Shown piece by piece: positions 1 to 5,907 of a stretch of 10,060 nucleotides of DNA. The notes under the pieces were generated by a model, which saw only the letters and a list, made by a program, of their open reading frames with translations, did not search any database and was not told where the DNA came from. The position numbers and the translations under genes are program-made. Numbering within the stretch: the stretch's first letter is position 1; each line of letters starts with the position of its first letter. The stretch is from Actinomycetota bacterium (GTDB taxonomy: Bacteria; Actinomycetota; UBA4738; G016210805). The stretch is from the NCBI GenBank assembly GCA_016210805.1, contig JACQTL010000075.1:1-10060 (forward strand), given 5' to 3'.

Positions 1-149
1 CCCCCTCCCGGACCGCTTCCGACGATTGGGGCAACTCCGTCGATGCCTCAGCCCGAAGCGTACGCCTCCCCGGGCCCGCCGACCAGGGGGCCGAAGGGAT
101 CCGGCGCTCGGCTCGCCCGGCGGACGGTGGGCCTCCGACCCGGTCCTGC

Positions 150-1793
150 TCAGGCCGCGCAGCACGAGAGCATGGCCACGTCCCTGGTGAAGGCCTGCGC
201 GGCGAGCTTCAGGCCCTCCGCGATCGTCAGGTAGGGGTGGAAGGTGTCGGCGAGCTCCCGGACGGTCATCCGGACCCTGATCGCCAGGACCGCGGCCTGG
301 ATCGCCTCCCCGGCTCCCTCGGCCAGGATCGATACCCCGAGGATCTCGTCGGTCGTGGCATCCGCCACCATCTTGACCAGCCCCCTCGTCTCCCGGTTGA
401 CGATGGCCCGGGGGACGGCCGAGAGGGGGAGGATGCTCGTCTTGACCTGCCGTCCCAGGGCCCGGGCCTGCCCCTCGGTGAGGCCGGCCGACGCGACCGG
501 GGGGCTGGTGAACGTGACCCGAGGGAGGCCCCGAAGGTCCACGGTCCCGGAGGCGCCGGAGATGGCGTTGTCCGCGGCGAGGCTTCCCTGGTACGCGGCG
601 ACGTAGACGAACTGCGGCGCCGAGGTGCAGTCTCCGGCGGCGAACACCCTCGGGTTCGTGGTCCGCAGGTGGTCGTCCACCACCACGGCTCCCCTCGGGT
701 CCACGTCGACGCCGGCCGTCTCGAGGCCCAGCCCGGCCGTGTTCGGCCGGCGGCCCGTGGCCACCAGGATCTGCTCCACGGGGAACTCCCGCTCCACGCC
801 GTCCACCTCCGCGTGCACGACCCGGCCGTCCCTCCCCCCGGTCACCCTCAGGATCCTGGCCGGTGCGTGGATCTCCGCCCCCTGGTCCCGCAGGATCCCC
901 GCCAGCGCCTCGGAGACCTCCGGCTCCTCGAACGGGGCGACGCGGTCCAGGACGTCGAAGAACACCACGTCCGTCCCCAGGTGGAGGAAGAGCTGCCCGA
1001 GCTCGAGGCCGATGGCGTTGGCCCCGATCACGGCCATGGACCCGGGGAGCTCGGTGAGCTCCAGGGCGGTGGTGCTGGTGAGGTAGCCGGCCCGGTCCAG
1101 GCCCTCGATGGGAGGGGCGGCGGGGGAGGCCCCCGCAGCGACCAGGTACGCGTTCGCCGTCACCGTCCGGCCGTCGACGCTCACCGTGTCGGGTGAGGTG
1201 AACGAGGCGTGACCCGGGATCACCTCGAACCCGTACGCGTCGATCAGCTCCAGGTACTTCTCCCGCCGCATGTGATCGACCAGGTCGTCCTTCTGGGCGA
1301 TGAGGGCGGCGAGGTCGACCGCTCCGGCGGAGGTGTCCACCCCGGCGAAGTCGTGATGGCCGGCCCGCCAGTACGACTCCGCCGCCCGGAGGAGCGCCTT
1401 GGAGGGCACGCAGCCGACGTTCACGCAGGTCCCGCCGACGGTCCCCTGCTCGACCAGGGCGACGCGGGCTCCCTGGTCCCGGGCCCTGATGGCCGCGGCG
1501 AACGCGGCCGAGCCGGCCCCGATCACCAGGAGGTCGTAGTCGGCCGGCCCGCTCCGCGGGCCAGCCGCACCGTCCTCCTCCAGGGGGTGGAGGGCGCCCG
1601 GCTCGTAGCCGGCCTCGCGGACCGCCTCCGCGAGGCTCTCCACGCTGGTATCACCCTCCAGCGAGAAGCGCGCCTCGCCGGCTCGCCAGTCCGCCGTGGT
1701 CCGGCGGGCGCCGGCCCGCTCCAGGGCCCGGGAAACGTGCAGGTTGCACGAGTCGCAGGTCATGCCGCCCACTTCCATCCGAACGTCCTTCAT
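150..1793 (-). CDS. merA: Mercuric reductase MerA with N-terminal HMA domain
   Basis: Cytosolic flavoprotein that reduces Hg(II) to volatile Hg(0) with NADPH. The 547 residues hold, in order, an HMA metal-binding domain (about 1-68; GMTCDSC, Cys13 and Cys16), an FAD Rossmann motif near residues 89-103, the redox-active disulfide site GTCVNVGCVPSK (Cys123/Cys128), an NAD(P)-binding segment near 254-270, the FAD motif AAGDC (385-389), and the dimerisation domain with FHPYLTIAEGLKL (518-530). It ends in the vicinal Cys544-Cys545 pair (MLSCCAA) that hands Hg(II) to the partner subunit. Every diagnostic MerA feature is present, which separates it from lipoamide dehydrogenase. Length matches single-HMA enzymes; many actinobacterial MerA proteins lack the HMA domain. 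The start is supported by a GGAAGGGAG ribosome site. It lies 18 nt after the ArsR-type gene in the same operon, so the operator upstream of that gene probably controls both. Confidence 0.97.
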   Translation of the reverse strand: MKDVRMEVGGMTCDSCNLHVSRALERAGARRTTADWRAGEARFSLEGDTSVESLAEAVREAGYEPGALHPLEEDGAAGPRSGPADYDLLVIGAGSAAFAAAIRARDQGARVALVEQGTVGGTCVNVGCVPSKALLRAAESYWRAGHHDFAGVDTSAGAVDLAALIAQKDDLVDHMRREKYLELIDAYGFEVIPGHASFTSPDTVSVDGRTVTANAYLVAAGASPAAPPIEGLDRAGYLTSTTALELTELPGSMAVIGANAIGLELGQLFLHLGTDVVFFDVLDRVAPFEEPEVSEALAGILRDQGAEIHAPARILRVTGGRDGRVVHAEVDGVEREFPVEQILVATGRRPNTAGLGLETAGVDVDPRGAVVVDDHLRTTNPRVFAAGDCTSAPQFVYVAAYQGSLAADNAISGASGTVDLRGLPRVTFTSPPVASAGLTEGQARALGRQVKTSILPLSAVPRAIVNRETRGLVKMVADATTDEILGVSILAEGAGEAIQAAVLAIRVRMTVRELADTFHPYLTIAEGLKLAAQAFTRDVAMLSCCAA

Positions 1794-1811
1794 CGGGTCT
1801 CCCTTCCGTGC

Positions 1812-2174
1812 CTAGATCCAGTCCGGGCCGATGCGCTGGCAGCTCGCCAGGTGGTCGCAGTGCTCCGCGGCGAGGGACCGTGACAGGCCGAGGAGCTCGC
1901 CCAGCCGCGGGTCGCTCAGCCGGTACACGACCGTGCGCCCCCGGCGCTCCCCCTCGGCCACCCGGCACCACTTCAGGCAGGCCAGGTGGTTCGAGATCCG
2001 CCCCTGCGGGGCTCCGATCAGATCGACCAGCTCCGAGACGGTGCGCTCCCCGACCAAGAGGAGCTCCACGATCCGAAGCCTGGTGGGGTCTCCCAGGACC
2101 CGGAAGTACCGGGCCAGGGCTTCCGGTCCGCACTCCGCGGCCCCTTCCAGCCTCGCCCGCGCCGATCCCACCAT
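1812..2174 (-). CDS. ArsR/SmtB-family repressor of the mer operon
   Basis: A 120-residue winged-helix metal-sensing repressor. The N-terminal LGDPTRLRIVELL block (27-39) and the helix-turn-helix (about 45-68, APQGRISNHLACL) are classic ArsR. Cys66 and Cys70 (ACLKWC) sit in the recognition helix with the C-x3-C spacing of the alpha4C site of mycobacterial CmtR. C-terminal Cys106 and Cys112 could supply a further ligand, as Cys102 does in CmtR; Cys15 is also available. Actinobacterial mer operons are known to use ArsR-family regulators, usually named merR, in place of the classical MerR. Gene order (regulator, 18 nt, merA) makes Hg(II) the likely inducer, but Cd(II)/Pb(II) sensing cannot be excluded from sequence. 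GGAGG lies 9 nt before the ATG. A palindrome 26-43 nt upstream of the start is the probable autoregulatory operator. Confidence 0.9.
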   Translation of the reverse strand: MVGSARARLEGAAECGPEALARYFRVLGDPTRLRIVELLLVGERTVSELVDLIGAPQGRISNHLACLKWCRVAEGERRGRTVVYRLSDPRLGELLGLSRSLAAEHCDHLASCQRIGPDWI

Positions 2175-2199
2175 CGCTCCTCGCCTCCGCCCGTTGAAA

Positions 2200-2217
2200 C
2201 ATCAGGATTTCCTGATG
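2200..2217 (-). promoter_or_regulatory. Candidate ArsR-family operator (8-2-8 inverted repeat)
   Basis: Perfect inverted repeat CATCAGGA-TT-TCCTGATG, 18 bases and unusually AT-rich for this window. Its ATCA/TGAT half sites resemble those of SmtB/ArsR operators. It lies 26 nt upstream of the ArsR-type start codon and overlaps the candidate -10 element, the geometry expected when a repressor blocks RNA polymerase. It would control the regulator and merA together, and perhaps influence the divergent Crp/Fnr gene. Binding is inferred; the repeat itself is directly visible. Confidence 0.75.
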
Positions 2218-2220
2218 ATA
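2215..2220 (-). promoter_or_regulatory. Candidate -10 element for the mer operon
   Basis: On the minus strand this reads TATCAT, five of six matches to the sigma-70-type TATAAT, in otherwise GC-rich surroundings. It predicts transcription starting near 2208 and a leader of roughly 33 nt before the ArsR-type ATG. No convincing -35 element is seen 16-18 nt upstream, which is common for activated or extended promoters in actinobacteria. Three bases are shared with the operator palindrome. Confidence 0.5.
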
Positions 2221-2329
2221 TTCCCGAGGGCCGCCCGTTGCTGGCGGTGGGCGGCGCCCGGAACATCGGTCCTCGGCCCGCGGTTGTGGGATGAAGGCCC
2301 GCTTTGGGGATCCTTGCGGCCTCGCCGCC

Positions 2330-2350
2330 CTCCGCGGCCTCGCCGCGGAG
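2330..2350 (+). other. Hairpin abutting the Crp/Fnr ribosome binding site
   Basis: Perfect inverted repeat with arms CTCCGCGGC and GCCGCGGAG (9 bp) around a CTC loop. The right arm runs into the purine-rich ribosome site (GGAGAGAGG, 2347-2355) of the gene starting at 2364, so the folded RNA would tie up the first bases of that site. It could equally be a DNA operator for a dimeric regulator. There is no T-run, so it is not an intrinsic terminator. Confidence 0.45.
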
Positions 2351-2363
2351 AGAGGTGAGCGGC

Positions 2364-3161
2364 ATGGGATCGGGAACCGAGGGCGGCGAGCGGGACGGCA
2401 TGCACCGGCTCGAGTGGCGGTCCCTGCTGCCTCATCTTCGCCCGTCCGGACAGCAGGCCATGGCCACCCATGTGGCGTGGATCGCCCGGGACTTCGGCCG
2501 TCGGGACCTCTCGCCCCTGTCGGATGAGGACGTGGAGGCCCTCGGGAGGGTCCTCGAGCCGATGAGGGTGGAGGCGGGCCGGAAGGTCCTGTCGCCGGGC
2601 GAGCCGTCCGACGCGGCCTACATCGTCGAACGCGGCGAGGTGGAGCTGTACCTGCGCAGGGGGAGGCGCCGGACCCTGGTCGGGATCCAGCGGGCCGGTG
2701 GCGTGTTCGGCGACGTCCCGCTCTTGTGCGAGGTGCCGTTCCCCTACTCGGCGGTGGCCCGGACCGACTCGGTCCTCCTCAAGCTGCCCCGGGACCGGCT
2801 CACGGACGTCCTCACGAGGCACCCCGCGATCGCCCTGCGGTGGCTGTCGAGCGTGGTGAAGCGTCTCGAGCACGCCAACCGCCGGATCGTGGGGCTCACC
2901 GTGGGGGACCTCCGGGCCCGGACCCTGGCCCTGCTCGCCGACGAGATCATGGAAGGGGTCCGGCCGGCCGGGGCCCTGCGGCTCACCCAGGCCGAGCTGG
3001 CCGCGCTCCTCGGCGCGTCGCGCCAGAGCGTCAACCGGGTGCTCGGAGGCCTGGCCAGGGAGGGCCTCATCCGCCAGCTCTACGGAGAGATCGAGGTCGT
3101 GGAGGGGGAGCGGGTCCTCGAGCTCGCGGGAGGGCAGGCCTTCGTCCGGCGGGTCTGCTGA
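2364..3161 (+). CDS. Crp/Fnr-family transcriptional regulator
   Basis: A 265-residue regulator with a cyclic-nucleotide-binding-type beta-barrel (about 50-150; GEVELYL, GGVFGDVPLL), a dimerisation helix (about 150-180) and a Crp-type winged helix (about 182-250), with LTQAELAALLGASRQSVNRVL at 207-227 containing the recognition helix. The effector pocket does not keep the E. coli CRP cAMP contacts: GEL...RS is replaced by GDVPLLCEVPFPYSA with no Arg. There is no N-terminal FNR cluster of four cysteines; the only Cys are 122 and the final residue 265. The effector is therefore unknown. The recognition helix has SRQSVNR where CRP has SRETVGR, so the target site probably differs. The ATG at 2364 is chosen for its GAGAGG ribosome site 8 nt upstream; an in-frame start at 2304 and later ATGs at 2400 and 2460 are less well supported. 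It is divergent from the mer operon and ends just before a strong terminator. Confidence 0.93.
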   Translation: MGSGTEGGERDGMHRLEWRSLLPHLRPSGQQAMATHVAWIARDFGRRDLSPLSDEDVEALGRVLEPMRVEAGRKVLSPGEPSDAAYIVERGEVELYLRRGRRRTLVGIQRAGGVFGDVPLLCEVPFPYSAVARTDSVLLKLPRDRLTDVLTRHPAIALRWLSSVVKRLEHANRRIVGLTVGDLRARTLALLADEIMEGVRPAGALRLTQAELAALLGASRQSVNRVLGGLAREGLIRQLYGEIEVVEGERVLELAGGQAFVRRVC

Positions 3162-3183
3162 GGGGCCCCGACGCGCCCAAGAC

Positions 3184-3217
3184 GAGAGGGGGGAGGCCTT
3201 CGCCTCCCCCCTCTTTT
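3184..3217 (+). terminator. Intrinsic terminator after the Crp/Fnr gene
   Basis: A 13-bp uninterrupted G+C-rich stem (left arm from about 3185 to 3197, right arm 3202-3214) around a CTTC loop, followed by TTTT. It starts about 23 nt after the Crp/Fnr stop codon and lies between two convergent genes. On the minus strand the tail after the same stem is CGTCTTGG, only moderately T-rich, so it may stop the convergent membrane-protein operon less efficiently. Confidence 0.9.
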
Positions 3218-3235
3218 CGTCCGCGGACGGATCGA

Positions 3236-3901
3236 TCAGGACGGCAGCCTTCCTGCCTCCGGCCTGCTGGCAGCTCCCTGCGGGAGCTCCCGGATCCGGA
3301 CCGCCTGGTACCGCAGCACGGTGACGATCGTGGCCAGGCCGAACGCGATCGCCAGGAGGTACAGGGCGATCCCGATCCGGCGGGCCCCCTCCAGCCAGAA
3401 GCTCCACTGGGGGGCGTTCGCCAGCGCGTACGCGCTGTCTCCCGCGATGGAGGCACCGATGATTGCGTGCAGCACGACCGCTCCGAGGAGCGTCATCATC
3501 GCCATGCCCATCACCGCTATGAAGACCTTGCCCGTGTTTGGCATTCGGAGCGTGTGCACCTCGGCTCCGGCCGCCTCCTGGACCTGTCCTCCGCCGACCC
3601 GGAACGTCCCGAGTATCCGGGCGATGGCGAACGAGACCGCCGCGAACACCGCGGCGAACCCCAGGAAGTTCACCGCTGGGGTGAACTGCCCGAGGGCGGC
3701 GATCGCCTTCTCCGAGCCTCCGGTGGCGATGGCGTTGGCCCTCACGGCCCCGAGGATCGCGCCGGCCGGGAAGGCCATCAGGGCCATGGCCAGCATGGGG
3801 AGCCACAGGGCCCGCCCCAGGCGCTGGGGGAGGTTGTACCCCAGGGCCGAACGCGAGACCTCCACGTCGAAGTCGTCGCGGATGCGTGTCGTCCTTGCCA
3901 T
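3236..3901 (-). CDS. Uncharacterised four-helix membrane protein (paralogue of upstream gene)
   Basis: A 221-residue integral membrane protein with no signal peptide and about four transmembrane helices (roughly 31-53, 75-97, 125-150 and 171-196). The short charged N-terminus and Arg-rich C-terminal tail probably face the cytosol. The loop after the second helix reads GGGQVQEAAGAEVHTLRMPN (103-122). It is nearly repeated in the preceding gene (GGGEVQRSAGVAVHTLKFPT), and the RALWLPMLAM stretch (30-39) matches RAMWAPSLAM there. The two proteins are therefore paralogues, this one lacking the first two helices of its partner. An AGAGGAGG ribosome site begins right behind the upstream stop codon 16 nt away, so the two are surely co-transcribed. 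I do not recognise the family; no enzymatic motif, heme-binding pattern or transporter signature is evident. A heteromeric membrane complex is a plausible inference. Confidence 0.85.
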   Translation of the reverse strand: MARTTRIRDDFDVEVSRSALGYNLPQRLGRALWLPMLAMALMAFPAGAILGAVRANAIATGGSEKAIAALGQFTPAVNFLGFAAVFAAVSFAIARILGTFRVGGGQVQEAAGAEVHTLRMPNTGKVFIAVMGMAMMTLLGAVVLHAIIGASIAGDSAYALANAPQWSFWLEGARRIGIALYLLAIAFGLATIVTVLRYQAVRIRELPQGAASRPEAGRLPS

Positions 3902-3917
3902 GTCTTCCGACCTCCTC

Positions 3918-4877
3918 TCAGCGTCCGGTGCGGACGATCTCGGTGATCCTGGAGAACTGGAACCCCAGGACGTTGCCGATCGTGACCAGGGCCAGCACGA
4001 TCCCCGAGAGGATCAGGCCGAGGCCCGCCTCACGGACCGGCCCGAGCCAGGCGAAGTACGAGGCGGCGGAGGCCGGCTCGAACGACGTCGTGGCCAGGTA
4101 GACGACGAACTGGAAGACCTCGACCATTAGGCCCACCATCATCAGGGCCACGAAGGCCTTCGCCGTCGTCGGGAACTTCAGGGTGTGCACGGCGACCCCG
4201 GCCGATCGCTGGACCTCGCCGCCGCCGGTGCGCAGCGAGTACAGGATCGATCCCAGCAGGAACGAGACCCCCGCGAGGAGGAACCCCTCCCCCAGGAACT
4301 GGATCCCCTTGACCCATGCCGAGAGATCCGCCGCGAGCCCCGGGTCGGAGGCCACCTTGGACGCCTGGACGATGGACAGGACCAGTCCTCCGGCCACGGC
4401 CATGAAGCCCATGGCCAGGCTGGGGGCCCACATCGCCCGCGCCATCCTGTGGATCAGGAGGGGCTTGGGGACGTCCGCGGAGACCGTGGCCGAGCCGTAG
4501 GGCGTGTCGATCGTGCCGGGTCGGATCGGAGCGGGCTCCGAGGAGCCGCCCTTGAGCGCCGGGAGGGTCTCCCTGACGCTCTCCACCCGCAGCCACAGTC
4601 GCCGCAGGATCGCCAGCAGGACGATGCCGATCGAGAGCTTCACCACGCCGAATGCCGCGGTGTTCAGCCCGAAGGACCAGGCGTCGAGCCTGGCCACGTC
4701 GACCGCTCTCCCCGGCTGGTCCGACCACGCTCCGGCCACGACGGTGGCCACCAGGGCGACCATCGCCACGACCACACCCACGAACGCGGTTCCCAGCCCG
4801 AGCTCGCGGAGCCTGGACTTCGTCCGGTGGTCCGCGCCCGGTGCCGGGCGGAGCAGCAGCGCGTCTGCGCTTGCCAT
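3918..4877 (-). CDS. Uncharacterised six-helix membrane protein
   Basis: A 319-residue integral membrane protein with about six transmembrane helices (roughly 27-50, 70-92, 150-171, 191-213, 240-262 and 284-306). Residues 100-145 form a long hydrophilic loop rich in Pro, Ser and charge. Residues 144-319 align with the whole membrane part of the next gene, including RAMWAPSLAM (147-156), the GGGEVQ motif (218-223) and VHTLKFPTTAKAF (230-242); the first two helices and the loop are additional. The ATG at 4877 is preferred over an in-frame start at 4949 because GGGAGGAAGTC lies directly upstream and the extension is Arg-rich and unlike a signal. It heads a two-gene operon. Function unknown: the conserved His in the loop (His231 here, His116 in the partner) is the only obvious candidate functional residue. 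Confidence 0.85.
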   Translation of the reverse strand: MASADALLLRPAPGADHRTKSRLRELGLGTAFVGVVVAMVALVATVVAGAWSDQPGRAVDVARLDAWSFGLNTAAFGVVKLSIGIVLLAILRRLWLRVESVRETLPALKGGSSEPAPIRPGTIDTPYGSATVSADVPKPLLIHRMARAMWAPSLAMGFMAVAGGLVLSIVQASKVASDPGLAADLSAWVKGIQFLGEGFLLAGVSFLLGSILYSLRTGGGEVQRSAGVAVHTLKFPTTAKAFVALMMVGLMVEVFQFVVYLATTSFEPASAASYFAWLGPVREAGLGLILSGIVLALVTIGNVLGFQFSRITEIVRTGR

Positions 4878-5066
4878 GACTTCCTCCCTTCCGTCGGCTT
4901 CGCCACCGCGAACCGCCGCCCGGAGCCTTGCCCGCCCCGAAAGTCGCACCTGCGACCGTGTTGGCCCGGCGGGGTCGGGGATCGCGTCGGACCCGACGAG
5001 GGCGCGGAGAGGGTCGGTTCCACGACAGAGCCGGACGGACGGTGCCGGCGGGCGGGTTCCACATGA

Positions 5067-5081
5067 CGCCCCCAGGGGGCG
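5067..5081 (+). other. GC palindrome in leader of the Cys-rich gene
   Basis: Arms CGCCCCC and GGGGGCG around a single A, ending 4 nt before the AGAAGGAGG ribosome site of the gene starting at 5099. It could be an operator or a leader hairpin influencing ribosome access. In DNA this GC-rich such repeats also arise by chance, so function is uncertain. Confidence 0.3.
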
Positions 5082-5098
5082 AAGAGAAGGAGGACGAC

Positions 5099-5284
5099 GT
5101 GGACTTCAAGGACCGGTGCCCGGCCTGCGGGGAGAGCCTCTCCTGCGGGGTGAGCCAGGTCGCGGAGACCTGTTGCTGCGGCTCGTGCGGCCGCTGCTTC
5201 CACGACATCGCACCCGAGCGCCTCCGGTCGCGCCGGCGAGGGACCGGCGACCCCGCCGATGGTCCGCACGACCGGGCGGCCTGA
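5099..5284 (+). CDS. Small Cys-rich (zinc-ribbon-like) protein
   Basis: A 61-residue protein with eight cysteines and one histidine in its first 35 residues: Cys7-x2-Cys10, Cys16, the triplet Cys25-26-27, Cys30, Cys33 and His35 (CPACGESLSC, then TCCCGSCGRCF). The rest is an Arg-rich hydrophilic tail. The paired C-x2-C knuckles suggest a zinc ribbon; the density of Cys would also suit a metallothionein-like or thiol-redox protein. The GTG start at 5099 is chosen because AGAAGGAGG ends 5 nt before it; an in-frame ATG at 5063 lacks a good ribosome site. It lies 22 nt before the Bpa homologue and is probably co-transcribed with it, in a position often taken by an adaptor or accessory protein. No named family can be assigned. 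Confidence 0.7.
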   Translation: MDFKDRCPACGESLSCGVSQVAETCCCGSCGRCFHDIAPERLRSRRRGTGDPADGPHDRAA

Positions 5285-5306
5285 CGAGCCTGACGAGGAG
5301 GGACCC

Positions 5307-5735
5307 ATGGCCACGACCACCCGGACCCGCGAGGAGCCGGGACCCCACGTGATCGATCCCCGGCGGCTCCTCCGCATCGCCTCGGTGACGCGTGAGGTAC
5401 TGGCCGAGGCCCGACGGATCGCGCCCGGGCTCGACGGCGCGGCTCACCTCCGCCGTGTCCATGGCCGGATCTGCGGCGAGCTCCGCGCGTCCCTGCCCCC
5501 GGAGCTGTACGAGGAGCTGAGCGACCTGACGCCGGAGATCGAGGGCGGGTCGGTCCAGGACCTCGTGCTGGCGCACGCGGAGATCCTCGGCTGGCTGGAA
5601 GGCCTGTTCCAGGCGGTGAAGCTCAGCCTCGCCGCGCGGACGTCGCCGGGCGAGACCGGCGAGCCGGGCGAGCCCGCCGGGCCGGCCGAAGCCCGGCCGC
5701 CGGAGCCCGAGTATCGCGACCCCGGGTACCTCTGA
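5307..5735 (+). CDS. bpa: Bacterial proteasome activator (Bpa) homologue
   Basis: A 142-residue helical protein of the Bpa/DUF2587 family. In Mycobacterium tuberculosis, Bpa forms a dodecameric ring that opens the 20S proteasome gate without ATP and promotes degradation of unfolded proteins. The similarity is clear by eye: APGLDGAAHLRRVH, the ELRASLPPELYEELSDLT block (about 58-75) and the hallmark GWLEGLF (95-101) match mycobacterial Bpa's GLAPELREELDRLT and GWLEGLF. The four-helix bundle spans about 18-110, followed by a flexible linker rich in Gly, Glu and Pro (112-139). The C-terminus is Gly140-Tyr141-Leu142, equivalent to the QYL end of mycobacterial Bpa, whose penultimate Tyr docks into the proteasome alpha ring. 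The ATG at 5307 follows AGGAGGG by 4 nt. The protein is somewhat shorter than the mycobacterial one. No proteasome genes are in the window. Confidence 0.88.
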   Translation: MATTTRTREEPGPHVIDPRRLLRIASVTREVLAEARRIAPGLDGAAHLRRVHGRICGELRASLPPELYEELSDLTPEIEGGSVQDLVLAHAEILGWLEGLFQAVKLSLAARTSPGETGEPGEPAGPAEARPPEPEYRDPGYL

Positions 5736-5740
5736 CCGCA

Positions 5741-5765
5741 GGCGCCCGAGCGCGGTCTCGGCGCC
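5741..5765 (+). terminator. Possible T-less terminator hairpin after bpa
   Basis: Five bases after the bpa stop codon lies an imperfect stem: GGCGCC and GAG pair with CTC and GGCGCC across a CGCGGT loop, with one bulged C. No T-run follows. Hairpins without U-tracts occur at actinobacterial gene ends, but their termination activity varies, so this is a candidate only. Confidence 0.4.
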
Positions 5766-5870
5766 CGGACGCGCGGGGGCCCCCTCACCCGGGCGTTCCG
5801 ACTCCCCTCCGCCCTCATCCTGGAGGGTCCAAGGTCCTCCGTGGCCGGGGCCGTTGGTCCCTACCGGGCC

Positions 5871-5882
5871 CGTCCCGGGACG
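5871..5882 (+). promoter_or_regulatory. Palindrome CGTCCCGGGACG upstream of the kinase
   Basis: A perfect 12-bp palindrome ending 25 nt before the histidine kinase start at 5908. Its GTCCCGGGAC core recurs at 8539-8548 at nearly the same distance from the pseudo-receiver gene. I found no third perfect copy in the window. It is a candidate binding site for a dimeric regulator, perhaps the LuxR-type response regulator encoded here. Confidence 0.5.
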
Positions 5883-5907
5883 ACGGATGGTGAGCGCGGA
5901 GGGCGAC

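Noticed and set aside
1..149. Possible terminator downstream of merA
   Set aside because: Only weak GC arms (GGCCC...GGGCC with a 10-nt loop) and no T-run in the minus direction; chance pairing is likely at this GC content.
43..1196. Plus-strand open frames opposite merA, including a short one at 43-234
   Set aside because: Antisense to merA with biased composition; no ribosome site and no conserved motif.
3272..3288. AGCTCCC/GGGAGCT hairpin as terminator of the membrane-protein operon
   Set aside because: It lies inside the coding sequence of the 221-residue protein and has no T-run in the direction of transcription.
2202..3806. Long minus-strand open frame (534 codons) opposite the Crp/Fnr gene
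   Set aside because: Antisense to the well-supported Crp/Fnr and membrane-protein genes; its translation is low-complexity Arg/Gly/Pro/His-rich with no domain, an artefact of high GC.
4943..4998. Two 6-2-6 palindromes (GTCGCA-CC-TGCGAC and CGTCGG-AC-CCGACG) as operators
   Set aside because: Arms are short and G+C-only or nearly so, the two sequences differ, and there is no promoter element nearby to anchor them.
4030..5208. Minus-strand open frame (392 codons) over the six-helix membrane protein gene
   Set aside because: Same strand but a different frame from a clear membrane protein with a good ribosome site; its composition is Arg/Gly/Pro-rich and unlike a folded protein.
5826..5860. Three GGTCC direct repeats upstream of the kinase
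   Set aside because: Five-base repeats with irregular spacing (7 and 23 nt) are expected by chance in this DNA.
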